A stretch of 64,000 bases of DNA, from NCBI GenBank assembly GCA_910588845.1, contig CAJURU010000012.1, positions 15,657 to 79,656 of the forward strand. The letters are read 5' to 3'. Of the stretch, positions 34,107 through 42,523 are shown in pieces (position 1 is the first letter of the stretch; every line of letters starts with the position of its first letter). A model generated the notes under the pieces. It did no database searches. It was not told the DNA's origin and saw only the letters and a list, made by a program, of their open reading frames with translations. The translations under genes were made by a program, and so were the position numbers. This DNA comes from an uncultured Lachnospiraceae bacterium (GTDB taxonomy: Bacteria; Bacillota; Clostridia; Lachnospirales; Lachnospiraceae).

Positions 34107-34898
34107 CTATTTTCTCATGCAAAATTCGCCTAACGTTTTCATAAAATAATCTTTGAACAAAGCTTTTTTCACATCTTCATCATACAGCACATTGACGGCG
34201 CCAATTTCTTTTTGGTTCAATTTGTAAACGAGCCGTCCGGCGACGTCTCCTTTTGTCACCGGTGCGACGGCAGCTTCCGGCAGTTCCAGTTCTTTGGTAA
34301 TCTGTGAAAAGTCGGCTCCGGTTACATCCATATATGAGAAATCAGATTCATAGGCAAGAGCAACTTGTTCTTCAACGCCGCCTTGTACGGAAAGTTTGGG
34401 GAGCTGTTCTTTGGCTGTGTCTGTGTATACCTGGCATTTACCAAAACCATAGTTGAGCAGCGAGGTGGCGTCGTCAAAGCGGATTTTATGGTCGGGCGCG
34501 CCCATGACGACGGCAATCAGCTCTAAGCCGTCTTTTTTTGCGGTAGCGGAGACGCAGTATTTTGCCTGGTCAGTGGAACCGGTTTTTAATCCGGTAGCGT
34601 AGGCATACTGCTTAATCAGCTTATTTGTGTTGGTAAGACCGAACTCTGAGGAACCGCGTTTTGTCACATGTGTAATATTTTCCATCCAGATCGTGCAGTA
34701 ATCGTGGATTTGCGGATATTTGCGAATCAGTTCCCGCGACATCAGCGCGACGTCCTTAGCGGTTGTCATATGGCCATCCACATCAAGTCCGCAGCAGTTG
34801 ATAAAATTGGTGTTGTTCATGCCAAGGTCCTTGGCGCGCTGGTTCATACGCGCTACAAATTCCTGCTCGCTGCCATAAATGTGTTCTGCCATGGCCAC
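34107..34898 (-). CDS. dacF: C-terminal half of an interrupted D-Ala-D-Ala carboxypeptidase (dacF, 3' part)
   Basis: 264 codons, starting V-A-M-A-E-H-I-Y-G, that match the middle and C-terminal part of DacF-type penicillin-binding proteins: MNQRAKDLGMNNTNF, the KTG motif in ATGLKTGST (residues 105-107 of this part), and the C-terminal PBP5-like beta domain. The serine SxxK motif, SxN motif and signal peptide are absent; they are in the other half at 47982-48440. The frame stays open a little way into the element (L-F-R-Y-A-T-C) but has no proper start or ribosome binding site. Alone it cannot be an active enzyme; excision of the intervening 13,083 bp would fuse it in frame to residue 153 of the N-terminal half. 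Confidence 0.92.
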   Translation of the reverse strand: MAMAEHIYGSEQEFVARMNQRAKDLGMNNTNFINCCGLDVDGHMTTAKDVALMSRELIRKYPQIHDYCTIWMENITHVTKRGSSEFGLTNTNKLIKQYAYATGLKTGSTDQAKYCVSATAKKDGLELIAVVMGAPDHKIRFDDATSLLNYGFGKCQVYTDTAKEQLPKLSVQGGVEEQVALAYESDFSYMDVTGADFSQITKELELPEAAVAPVTKGDVAGRLVYKLNQKEIGAVNVLYDEDVKKALFKDYFMKTLGEFCMRK

Positions 34899-34901
34899 AC
34901 A
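34898..34901. other. Left crossover core (attachment site) in dacF
   Basis: CACA (minus strand TGTG), shared with 47981-47984. To its left is the dacF 3' part and to its right element DNA. It covers the Cys-Val codons TGT-GTG of the restored gene. The sequence around it, CCACACATGTGG, is nearly palindromic. Confidence 0.7.
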
Positions 34902-34941
34902 TGTGGCATATCGAAAAAGGAGACGCTTTTTAAGTACACTA

Positions 34942-34970
34942 TTTACTAATTGGGCAAAAAATGATATGAT
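34942..34970 (+). promoter_or_regulatory. Promoter of iorAB, just inside the element
   Basis: TTTACT, a 17-bp spacer and TATGAT (34965-34970), 41 bp inside the left boundary and 42 bp before the iorA start. The cargo thus brings its own promoter and does not depend on dacF transcription. Confidence 0.65.
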
Positions 34971-35012
34971 GGTAGACGGAAATTTAGGTTACGGAAAGGA
35001 TGTCTATCAATT

Positions 35013-36755
35013 ATGAGACAATTAATGTTAGGTAATCAGGCATTTGCAAGAGGACTGTATGAGGCAGGATGCGCGTTTGTGTCAAGTTATCCTGGTACGC
35101 CGAGTACAGAAGTTACAGAGGAAGCCGCTAAGTATGAAGAGATATACTGCGAGTGGGCGCCCAATGAGAAAGTGGCTATGGAGGCAGCTTTTGGCGCTTC
35201 CCTGGCAGGTAAGAGAAGTTTTTGCGGAATGAAGCATGTGGGCTTAAATGTTGCGGCAGACCCTTTGTTCACCTGTTCGTACACAGGCGTGAACGCGGGC
35301 ATGGTAATTTGCGTGGCGGACGACGCAGGCATGCATTCTTCACAGAATGAACAGGATTCCCGCCATTATGCGGCAGCAGCAAAGATTCCGATGTTGGAGC
35401 CGTCAGATTCCGCGGAGGCATGTGAGTTTGTGAAAAAGGCGTACGGCCTTTCGGAAGAATACGATACGCCGGTTATCGTCAAGATGTGCACAAGAGTTGC
35501 GCATTCCCAGAGCATTGTAGAGACAGGAAAGAGGGAAGAGGGCAAACAGCATCCCTATGAGAAAAATATTGCGAAATATGTGATGATGCCAGGCAATGCA
35601 ATTCGTCGCCACCCGGTTGTGGAGGAGCGTACAAGGAGACTGGCAGAATATGCCAATACTTGTGGTTTTAACCGCGTGGAGATGGGAGATACCAAATTAG
35701 GCATTATCACTTCTTCTACAAGTTACCAGTATGTGAAGGAAGTGTTTGGAGACGAGGCGTGTATTTTGAAGCTGGGCATGATTTACCCGTTGCCTGAGCA
35801 ATTGATTCTCGATTTTGCAGCGAAGGTGGACAAGCTGGCAATTGTGGAAGAGCTAGACCCGGTGATTGAAGACCATTGTAAGAAATTGGGGCTGACTGTG
35901 ACTGGCAAAGAGGCGCTTCCGTTAGAAGGAGAGTATTCACAAAATCTGGTAGCGGAGAAGTTAGGAAAAGAAACGCCGGCCTATAAGAGCCTTGAGGAAA
36001 ATCTGCCCGGACGCCCGCCGGTTATGTGTGCAGGTTGTCCGCATAGGGGATTGTTCTACATATTATCGAAGAATAAGTGTACAGTTCTCGGGGACATCGG
36101 TTGTTATACGCTGGGCGCGGTGGCTCCTCTTAGCGCGATGGAAATGACGCTGTGCATGGGAGCTTCTATAAGCTCTATCCATGGGTTTAATAAGGCTCTG
36201 GGTGCAGAGAGCGAAGGAAAAACAGTAGCGGTTATCGGCGATTCTACGTTTATGCATTCCGGTATGACAGGGCTTGCCAATATTGCCTATAATCAGAGTA
36301 ATTCCACCGTGATTATATTGGATAACTCCATTACTGGTATGACCGGGCACCAGCAGAATCCTACGACCGGTTACAATATTAAGGGAGACCCGGCAGGCAA
36401 GATAGATTTGGAAAGCCTTTGCCGCGCTATGGGCTTTGAGCGCGTAGCCGTCATTGACCCCTACAATTTGGAAGAATGTGACAGAGTCATCAAGGAAGAG
36501 CTTGCAGCAGACGAGCCGTCTGTAATTATCAGCAGGCGTCCGTGCGCTCTGCTTAAATACGTGAAGCATAAGCCGCCAATCCGCGCGCTGGAAGATAAGT
36601 GCGTGGGCTGTAAATCCTGTATGCGCCTTGGCTGTCCGGCAATCAGCATGAAGAATCAGAAAGTAGTCATCGACAATACGCTCTGTGTGGGCTGCGGTGT
36701 CTGCGAGCAATTATGTAAGTTTGACGCATTACAGCCGGAGGAGGTACAGAAATGA
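35013..36755 (+). CDS. iorA: Indolepyruvate:ferredoxin oxidoreductase, alpha subunit
   Basis: The thiamine-diphosphate-containing large subunit that oxidatively decarboxylates aromatic 2-oxoacids (indolepyruvate, phenylpyruvate, 4-hydroxyphenylpyruvate) to aryl-acetyl-CoA with ferredoxin as acceptor. The 580-residue protein has the pyrimidine-binding N-terminal domain (GNQAFARGLYEAG, SYPGTPSTEV), the ThDP region GDIGCYTLGA...GDSTFMHSGM with NSITGMTGHQ, and a C-terminal 2[4Fe-4S] ferredoxin module (CVGCKSCMRLGCP, CVGCGVCEQLC). The start follows AAAGGATGTCTATCAATT. It overlaps iorB by 4 bp. Confidence 0.95.
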   Translation: MRQLMLGNQAFARGLYEAGCAFVSSYPGTPSTEVTEEAAKYEEIYCEWAPNEKVAMEAAFGASLAGKRSFCGMKHVGLNVAADPLFTCSYTGVNAGMVICVADDAGMHSSQNEQDSRHYAAAAKIPMLEPSDSAEACEFVKKAYGLSEEYDTPVIVKMCTRVAHSQSIVETGKREEGKQHPYEKNIAKYVMMPGNAIRRHPVVEERTRRLAEYANTCGFNRVEMGDTKLGIITSSTSYQYVKEVFGDEACILKLGMIYPLPEQLILDFAAKVDKLAIVEELDPVIEDHCKKLGLTVTGKEALPLEGEYSQNLVAEKLGKETPAYKSLEENLPGRPPVMCAGCPHRGLFYILSKNKCTVLGDIGCYTLGAVAPLSAMEMTLCMGASISSIHGFNKALGAESEGKTVAVIGDSTFMHSGMTGLANIAYNQSNSTVIILDNSITGMTGHQQNPTTGYNIKGDPAGKIDLESLCRAMGFERVAVIDPYNLEECDRVIKEELAADEPSVIISRRPCALLKYVKHKPPIRALEDKCVGCKSCMRLGCPAISMKNQKVVIDNTLCVGCGVCEQLCKFDALQPEEVQK

Positions 36756-37321
36756 CGAAGAATATTATGATTGTAGGCGTGGGGGGCCAGGGCTCTCTGC
36801 TTGCCAGTAAGTTGTTAGGGCATCTGCTTCTCTCGGAAGGGTATGATGTGAAAGTGTCCGAAGTACATGGCATGAGCCAGCGCGGCGGAAGCGTTGTCAC
36901 TTATGTAAGATTTGGAGAAAAGGTGTATTCCCCGATTATTGACAAGGGGGAGGCAGATTTTATCGTCTCCTTTGAGAAATTAGAAGCTGCGCGCTATGTG
37001 GAATATTTGAAAGAAGGCGGCAGGATTGTCGTAAATACGCAGGAGATTGACCCTATGCCGGTGATTACCGGGGCGGCGTCTTATCCTGAGAATTTGATTG
37101 AGAAAATGCAGGCGTTAGGAATTCAGGTCGACGACATGGACTGTCTGTCGCTTGCCGAGGAGGCAGGTTCCGCCAAGGCAGTGAATATCGTGTTGATGGG
37201 ACGCCTATCGAAATATTTTGACATTGCGGTGGAGAAATGGCAGAAAGCCATTGAAGAATGCGTGCCAGCGAAATTTGCCGCAATGAACCAGAAAGCATTC
37301 CTGCTTGGGCGCGGGGAGTAA
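36752..37321 (+). CDS. iorB: Indolepyruvate:ferredoxin oxidoreductase, beta subunit
   Basis: A 189-residue gamma-type subunit of 2-oxoacid:ferredoxin oxidoreductases, with GVGGQGSLLASKLLG at 8-22 and SEVHGMSQRGGSVVTYVRFG. It completes the IorAB enzyme. ATGA overlap with iorA indicates coupled translation; GGAGGTACAGAA precedes the start. Confidence 0.95.
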   Translation: MTKNIMIVGVGGQGSLLASKLLGHLLLSEGYDVKVSEVHGMSQRGGSVVTYVRFGEKVYSPIIDKGEADFIVSFEKLEAARYVEYLKEGGRIVVNTQEIDPMPVITGAASYPENLIEKMQALGIQVDDMDCLSLAEEAGSAKAVNIVLMGRLSKYFDIAVEKWQKAIEECVPAKFAAMNQKAFLLGRGE

Positions 37322-37330
37322 AGAAGAATG

Positions 37331-37354
37331 GCCTGCCTCTGTTTGGAGGCGGGC
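37331..37354 (+). other. Hairpin between iorB and the phenylacetate-CoA ligase gene
   Basis: GCCTGCCTC pairs with GAGGCGGGC around TGTTTG, with no T tract. It may reduce or stabilise read-through between iorAB and the ligase gene. Confidence 0.45.
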
Positions 37355-37383
37355 GGGATGTATAAAAAGAAATGGAGAAGGAA

Positions 37384-38688
37384 ATGAAAAATTATTACCA
37401 ACCAGAAATTGAAACGATGCCATTGGAACAACTTCAGGAACTTCAGAGCGAGAGACTGGTAAAACAGGTACGGTTTGTCTATGATAATGTGAAGTTTTAT
37501 CATGATAAAATGGATAAGGCAGGCGTTAAACCGTCAGATATCAAAGGGATTGATGATCTACATAAATTGCCATTCATTACCAAAGATGACCTTCGCGACC
37601 AGTACCCGTATGGTCTTTTAGGCGTGCCGCTTGAGGAATGCGTGCGCATTCAGTCCACCAGCGGGACGACCGGCCGGCGGGTAGTAGCCTTTTATACCCA
37701 GGAGGATATTGATGTCTGGGAAGAGTGCTGTGCGCGGGCGATTGTCGCTGCGGGCGGCTCGAAAGAGGATGTCTGCCATGTCTGCTATGGATATGGGCTT
37801 TTCACTGGCGGACCGGGCTTAAACGGCGGTTCTCACAAGGTGGGATGTTTGACGTTGCCGATGTCTTCGGGAAATACAGAGCGGCAGTTACAGTTTATGA
37901 TGGATTTAGGCTCGACAATCCTCTGCTGTACACCGTCTTATGCGGCAAATCTTGGCGAGGCAGTAAATGAGCGGGGATTAAAAGACCAGATTCACTTAAA
38001 AGCGGGAATTTTCGGCGCAGAACCATGGACAGAGCAGATGCGCAAAAATATTGAGCAGTCTCTTGGCATCAAGGCATATGATATTTATGGGCTGACAGAG
38101 ATTTCCGGTCCGGGCGTGTCGTTTGAATGTGAGGAACAGGCAGGCATGCATGTGCAGGAAGACCATTTCATTGCGGAAATTATCAATCCAGGCACAGGTG
38201 AAGTGCTTCCGGAAGGTGAAGTCGGGGAGCTGGTATTTACTTGTATCACTAAGAAAGCGTTTCCGCTTTTGCGTTATCGTACACGCGATCTGTGCCGTCT
38301 TACCAGGAAGCGCTGCTCCTGTGGCCGTACGCATGTACGCATGATGAAGCCGAAGGGAAGAAGCGATGATATGATGGTTGTCAAGGGCGTCAATGTATGG
38401 CCGTCCCAGATTGAAGCGGTTCTGTTGAATCAGGGCTATCAGGCAAATTATCAAATTGTCGTTGACCGTATCGGTAATAATGATACCATGGAAGTTCAGG
38501 TAGAGCTGGCGCCGGAGATGGAAAAGAACAGTAATCTGACCATACCGGAAAGAGAGAAGAAGATTGTCAGCGGCTTAAAGTCAATGCTTGGTATTAAAGC
38601 CGACGTTAAGGTTGTAGAGCCTAAGAGCATTGCAAGAAGCGAAGGCAAGGCTGTCCGTGTGATTGATAAGAGGCATTTGTATCAGTAA
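37384..38688 (+). CDS. paaK: Phenylacetate--CoA ligase (AMP-forming)
   Basis: A 434-residue adenylate-forming enzyme of the PaaK group. Visible motifs are the P-loop IQSTSGTTGRR, YGLTEISGPGVSFEC, the RTRDL segment and a C-terminal domain KGVNVWPSQIEAVLL. It interconverts aryl-acetates and aryl-acetyl-CoA. In the iorAB context it may work toward acid plus ATP from aryl-acetyl-CoA, or activate imported aryl acids. ATG 37384 is chosen over 37372 because GGAGAAGG (37375-37382) precedes it. Direction of the reaction is inferred only. Confidence 0.92.
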   Translation: MKNYYQPEIETMPLEQLQELQSERLVKQVRFVYDNVKFYHDKMDKAGVKPSDIKGIDDLHKLPFITKDDLRDQYPYGLLGVPLEECVRIQSTSGTTGRRVVAFYTQEDIDVWEECCARAIVAAGGSKEDVCHVCYGYGLFTGGPGLNGGSHKVGCLTLPMSSGNTERQLQFMMDLGSTILCCTPSYAANLGEAVNERGLKDQIHLKAGIFGAEPWTEQMRKNIEQSLGIKAYDIYGLTEISGPGVSFECEEQAGMHVQEDHFIAEIINPGTGEVLPEGEVGELVFTCITKKAFPLLRYRTRDLCRLTRKRCSCGRTHVRMMKPKGRSDDMMVVKGVNVWPSQIEAVLLNQGYQANYQIVVDRIGNNDTMEVQVELAPEMEKNSNLTIPEREKKIVSGLKSMLGIKADVKVVEPKSIARSEGKAVRVIDKRHLYQ

Positions 38689-38706
38689 AGAAGTGATAGA
38701 GTTTCT

Positions 38707-38736
38707 AATACTGGCGCAATTTCATGCGTCAGTATT
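38707..38736 (+). terminator. Hairpin between the two CoA ligase genes
   Basis: An 11-bp stem, AATACTGGCGC with GCGTCAGTATT (one G/U), loop of 8 nt, followed by TGTGATT. It lies 18 bp after the paaK stop; probably a weak terminator that splits iorAB-paaK from the acyl-CoA synthetase gene. Confidence 0.6.
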
Positions 38737-38771
38737 TGTGATTAAAACAAAGGAAAGGAAGTAACAGAATT

Positions 38772-40406
38772 ATGCCGGTAACAGATTTACTGGAGAGAAA
38801 CCATAAACTATACAGTGACGAGGTAGCATTGGTAGAGCTGAATCCGCTCGTGACTGATACACGGAAAACCACCTGGAAGGAATATAACCTTGTACAGCAG
38901 ACCTCTTCGCAGCCATATCGCAGGGAGATTACCTGGAGCATCTTTGACGAGAAGGCAAATCGTGTGGCCAATATGCTGATTAGCCGCGGCATCCAGAAAG
39001 GCGACCGTGTAGCAATTCTCATGTTCAACTGCCTGGAGTGGCTGCCGATCTATTTTGGTATCTTAAAAACCGGAGCTATTGCCGTGCCCTTTAATTTCCG
39101 ATTTTCCGCAGAGGAGATTCAGTACTGTGCAGATTTGGCGGAAGTGCACGTCTTGTTCTTCGGTTCAGAATTTATCGGGCGAATCGAATCCATTGAGGAA
39201 AATCTCAGTAAAGGGCGGCTGCTTATCTATGTGGGGGACGGCTGCCCGACTTTTGCGGAAGGTTATCGTGAACTGGTGGCGGACTGTTCGAGCCAGGCGC
39301 CGCTTGTCCGTCTGGAAGATGAAGATGACGCCGCCATCTATTTCTCATCAGGGACGACAGGATTTCCCAAAGCGATTTTGCACAATCACGAGAGCTTAAT
39401 GCAGGCGGCGCAGATGGAGCAAAAGCATCATCTGACTGATAGGGATGACGTGTTCCTTTGCATTCCGCCGCTCTATCATACGGGCGCAAAATTTCATTGG
39501 ATGGGAAGCCTCTGTGCGGGGAGCAAGGCAGTCCTCTTAAAAGGGACGACGCCGGAGATTATTCTTGATGCAGTATCGAAAGAGCATTGTACGATTGTGT
39601 GGCTGTTAGTGCCCTGGGCGCAGGATATCTTGAGCGCTCTCGACAGAGGGGACGTTAAGTTAGAGGATTATGAACTCAGCCAGTGGCGGCTTATGCATAT
39701 CGGAGCGCAGCCGGTGCCGCAGTCTTTGATTAAACACTGGAAAGAGTATTTCCCAGATCATATGTATGATACAAATTACGGGCTGTCCGAATCGACAGGT
39801 CCGGGATGTGTGCATCTTGGCATAGAGAATATCCATAAGGTAGGTGCGATTGGCGTTCCGGGGTATCGCTGGGAATGCAAGATTGTGGACGAAAACGGCG
39901 GCGAAGTGCCGCAGGGAGAAGTTGGAGAGCTCTGTGTGAAAGGCCCTGGCGTCATGACTTGTTATTACAATGATCCCAAGGCGACGGAAGAGACCTTAAA
40001 AGACGGCTGGCTCTACACCGGCGATATGGCGAAACAGGACGCAGACGGGTTCTATTTTCTTGTAGACCGTAAGAAAGATGTGATTGTCAGCGGTGGTGAG
40101 AATATCTATCCCGTGCAGATTGAGAATTTCCTCAGCGCCTATGAGAAGGTACAGGATGTGGCGGTTATCGGACTGCCGGACGAACGCTTAGGAGAGATTA
40201 CCGGCGCCATAATCTCTGTCAAGAAAGGGATGGAGTGTACTCAGGAAGAGATTGAAGAATTCTGCAAAGAGCTTCCCAGATACAAACGACCCAAAAAGAT
40301 TATTTTTGCGGACGTTCCCAGGAATGCAACCGGGAAGTTGGAGAAGCCTGCGCTTCGCAAAAAATACGGTGTGGAACATCTTGTTGCACAGCAGAATGAG
40401 ACGTAA
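38772..40406 (+). CDS. AMP-forming acyl-CoA synthetase
   Basis: A 544-residue class I adenylate-forming enzyme: adenylation motif YFSSGTTGFPKAILH, then TNYGLSESTGPG, GWLYTGDMAKQD, DRKKDVIVSGGENIYP and the C-terminal catalytic Lys in RNATGKLEKPALR. It activates a carboxylic acid to its CoA ester. Substrate is unknown; its place after iorAB-paaK suggests an aromatic or medium-chain acid. The start follows AAAGGAAAGGAAGTAACAGAATT. Confidence 0.9.
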   Translation: MPVTDLLERNHKLYSDEVALVELNPLVTDTRKTTWKEYNLVQQTSSQPYRREITWSIFDEKANRVANMLISRGIQKGDRVAILMFNCLEWLPIYFGILKTGAIAVPFNFRFSAEEIQYCADLAEVHVLFFGSEFIGRIESIEENLSKGRLLIYVGDGCPTFAEGYRELVADCSSQAPLVRLEDEDDAAIYFSSGTTGFPKAILHNHESLMQAAQMEQKHHLTDRDDVFLCIPPLYHTGAKFHWMGSLCAGSKAVLLKGTTPEIILDAVSKEHCTIVWLLVPWAQDILSALDRGDVKLEDYELSQWRLMHIGAQPVPQSLIKHWKEYFPDHMYDTNYGLSESTGPGCVHLGIENIHKVGAIGVPGYRWECKIVDENGGEVPQGEVGELCVKGPGVMTCYYNDPKATEETLKDGWLYTGDMAKQDADGFYFLVDRKKDVIVSGGENIYPVQIENFLSAYEKVQDVAVIGLPDERLGEITGAIISVKKGMECTQEEIEEFCKELPRYKRPKKIIFADVPRNATGKLEKPALRKKYGVEHLVAQQNET

Positions 40407-40427
40407 GCAACACAGGAAGTTTTCTGT

Positions 40428-40499
40428 ATGGCAGCAGGAATAACAGTGAATAAAATCAGTTTGCTGCTTGGCAAAATGCAGGGAGTGAAATGGAAGTAA
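40428..40499 (+). CDS. Possible 23-residue peptide ahead of the LytTR regulator
   Basis: ATG 40428, preceded by AGGAAG, opens a frame of 23 codons ending TAA at 40497-40499, overlapping the regulator start (40490) by 10 bp. The product (MAAGITVNKISLLLGKMQGVKWK) is basic and hydrophobic, but no family is recognised. It could be a coupling leader or chance. Confidence 0.2.
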   Translation: MAAGITVNKISLLLGKMQGVKWK

Positions 40500-41200
40500 G
40501 TGTAAAAGCTGCAATCTGTGACGACGAACGCCATATACATGGCACAGTCCAGAAATTGATGGACAATTATGCAAAACAACAAGGCATTTCCTATAAAATG
40601 CACCATATCTATTCAGCACAGGAGTTATTGTCTTTTGAGGAAGAGATAGATTTCCTGTTGCTGGATATTGATATGCCAAAAATGGATGGCATAGAGGCGG
40701 CGCGTATCTTAAATGCACGAGGAATCAACTATAAAATTGTCATGCTCACGAGTAAAGCAGAACGTTTTAAGGAGGCATTTAAGATAGGCGCATTTCGTTT
40801 TGTGACAAAACCGATTTTGGCGGAGGAGTTTTTTGAGGCAGTGGACGAGGTAAGAGAGCGCATGACTGGGATGGCAAAAATTCAGGCATACCGGGACGGC
40901 GTTTTGTATGAAGTTGTGCAGCGTGATATTCTCTACTTGATGGCGGATGGCAATGCGGTGCGGATTTTTACCAAACATGAGGAGTATCGAAGTGAAAAGC
41001 CGCTCAAAGAATGGGCGAAAGAACTGGATGAACGCGTGTTTTTTATGTGCCACAGGAGTTATATCATAAATCTCGGGAAGATTGCAGAGATTGAGAAGGA
41101 TTTGGCAATCCTTACCAGCGGGGAAAAAGTGCCGATTGCGAGAAGAAAACGCACAGATTTGCAGCAGTCCTTTATGATATTTGATACGAAAAGGCGGTAA
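40490..41200 (+). CDS. LytTR family response regulator
   Basis: A 236-residue two-component regulator. The receiver domain (1-120) has the acidic pair in CDDE and the phospho-acceptor Asp in LLLDIDMPKMDG, then TSK and a KPI motif. The C-terminal LytTR DNA-binding domain (about 140-236) has YEVVQRDILYLMADGN and FFMCHRSYIINL. The cognate kinase is probably the GHKL protein at 42.5-43.8 kb. Direct repeats just downstream (41224-41255) look like its binding site. Confidence 0.93.
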   Translation: MEVSVKAAICDDERHIHGTVQKLMDNYAKQQGISYKMHHIYSAQELLSFEEEIDFLLLDIDMPKMDGIEAARILNARGINYKIVMLTSKAERFKEAFKIGAFRFVTKPILAEEFFEAVDEVRERMTGMAKIQAYRDGVLYEVVQRDILYLMADGNAVRIFTKHEEYRSEKPLKEWAKELDERVFFMCHRSYIINLGKIAEIEKDLAILTSGEKVPIARRKRTDLQQSFMIFDTKRR

Positions 41201-41223
41201 GGGATTCGTATATTTAAATCTGG

Positions 41224-41255
41224 CCGTTTACATAGCTATACGACCGTTCACATAG
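41224..41255 (+). promoter_or_regulatory. Direct repeats, candidate LytTR operator
   Basis: CCGTTTACATAG (41224-41235) and CCGTTCACATAG (41244-41255) are 11/12 identical and 20 bp apart, about two helical turns. LytTR regulators bind direct repeats containing a GTT core at about this spacing. They end 7 bp before a candidate -35 box, a good position for an activator. Confidence 0.65.
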
Positions 41256-41262
41256 TTAGAGG

Positions 41263-41291
41263 TTGAAAAAGAGATTGTTTTCCAATAGACT
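41263..41291 (+). promoter_or_regulatory. Candidate activated promoter of the lipoprotein/kinase genes
   Basis: TTGAAA, a 17-bp spacer and TAGACT (41286-41291). The -10 box is poor (4/6), in keeping with a promoter that needs the adjacent LytTR-type repeats. It would drive the genes from 41333 on. Confidence 0.45.
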
Positions 41292-41318
41292 GCTAATAGA
41301 ACTTAGCGGTCTATTTTT
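41284..41318 (+). terminator. Terminator after the LytTR regulator
   Basis: A 13-bp stem, AATAGACTGCTAA with TTAGCGGTCTATT (one G/U), around TAGAAC, then T residues. It can end transcription from the regulator gene; transcripts begun at the promoter overlapping it would miss its 5' arm. Confidence 0.7.
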
Positions 41319-41332
41319 GAAAGGAGAATCAT

Positions 41333-41407
41333 ATGGGAAAACTTTATCGTGAAAACTTCGGCCATAAAGAAGATTTCTGTGAGAACAAAGAGAGGAGGAG
41401 GCTATGA
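41333..41407 (+). CDS. Short 24-residue peptide coupled to the next gene
   Basis: ATG 41333 has an excellent AAAGGAGAATCAT binding site and opens 24 codons (charged, one Cys) ending TGA, with a 4-bp ATGA overlap to the next start. No AgrB-type processing gene is nearby, so a signalling-peptide role is unsupported. It may be a translational-coupling leader for the following gene. Confidence 0.4.
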   Translation: MGKLYRENFGHKEDFCENKERRRL

Positions 41408-42477
41408 AAATACAGTTGAAATGGATGTGCGCCGTCTTACTATTGATTGCCGTCGTCTTTTCTAAGTGCGCCGGGAAGCCGGCAAAGAAAACGCCGGAAC
41501 AGCCATATGCTGTAGGTGTGCTTGACAGCGCCAATTATGGCGCGACGTATCTCTATTTGCTGGATGAAAACCTCAAAAAGACAGATACGTTAAAATGTCC
41601 CTATTATGGGGTGGGCAGTTTTGGTTCTATCCCTGTGCAGATTCAGGACGGCGTGCTTTATGAGAAGTGGTCGGGAAATACAGTAAAGCCTTCTAAATGC
41701 GCGGTTGCGGCGATGGATTTACAGACCGGGGAATGGAGTGAGTATTCATTTGAAGGAGGAATAATAGCAGACTTTCGAGTGAATGAGAAGGGAATTTTTG
41801 TGTTAAAAAATGCAGCGGAACCAAGTGTAGAATACTGTGCCTTTGCAGGGGAAGGGGATGTTTCCATAAAGCTGCAAGCTGCGCCAGGGCTTTGTATCAG
41901 CGTCAATGGATATGATGTGTATTTTATTGCAAATGAGGGCGCATACAGGGAAGGCGATGAGGCGTCGAAGGAGAAATGTTTTCTGTATCGTGTCAATGTG
42001 AAAGACCGGAGCCAGGAAAAAGTTCTTGACGTGACGGAAGAGCTGGGAGAAAACAGACTGGAATATACACTTTGGCGTGCTGGTAAGATGTATATCCCTA
42101 ACGACGATAAGCTATGTATTTATGAGCCGGAGACTAATCAGGTGCGGCAGATAGCGCTCCCCGGCAAAGAGGCGTGCAAAATATTGGCAGATGAGGAATG
42201 GCTGTATATTATAAATGGTTATGCGAATGAAAGCGAGACGGACATTTATCGTTTTAATCCTCAGACGGAGGAAATTGCGTCTTCCTGCCATCTGAAGGAA
42301 AGTACTTTGCAATGCTATATCCGGGAGGGAATATTCTATACGCTGCAACAGGAACCAGCCGCAAAAATATGTAAGTACCAGTTTGCGGAAGATGGAACGT
42401 GTAAGAAACTGGGCGAGGCGGCGCTTGATGTGGAAAACGATGACGGGCACAGAATTTCGGATATGTTTGTGAAATAA
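41404..42477 (+). CDS. Secreted beta-propeller-like protein of unknown function
   Basis: A 357-residue protein with an N-terminal hydrophobic segment (8-20) and then VVFSKCAGK. The Cys could be a lipobox, but Lys at -1 is atypical, so lipid attachment is uncertain. The rest is beta-rich with regularly spaced YLYLLDENLKKTDTL, VAAMDLQTGEWSEY and LYIINGYANESETDIYRFNPQTEE segments, suggesting a WD/PQQ-type beta-propeller. It lies between a LytTR regulator and its kinase and may be the extracytoplasmic sensing partner. Not recognised as a named family. Confidence 0.6.
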   Translation: MKIQLKWMCAVLLLIAVVFSKCAGKPAKKTPEQPYAVGVLDSANYGATYLYLLDENLKKTDTLKCPYYGVGSFGSIPVQIQDGVLYEKWSGNTVKPSKCAVAAMDLQTGEWSEYSFEGGIIADFRVNEKGIFVLKNAAEPSVEYCAFAGEGDVSIKLQAAPGLCISVNGYDVYFIANEGAYREGDEASKEKCFLYRVNVKDRSQEKVLDVTEELGENRLEYTLWRAGKMYIPNDDKLCIYEPETNQVRQIALPGKEACKILADEEWLYIINGYANESETDIYRFNPQTEEIASSCHLKESTLQCYIREGIFYTLQQEPAAKICKYQFAEDGTCKKLGEAALDVENDDGHRISDMFVK

Positions 42478-42523
42478 TATTTTGTGAGCCGCGCTAGGAG
42501 ACTGATAGCGGAAAGGACGGACT

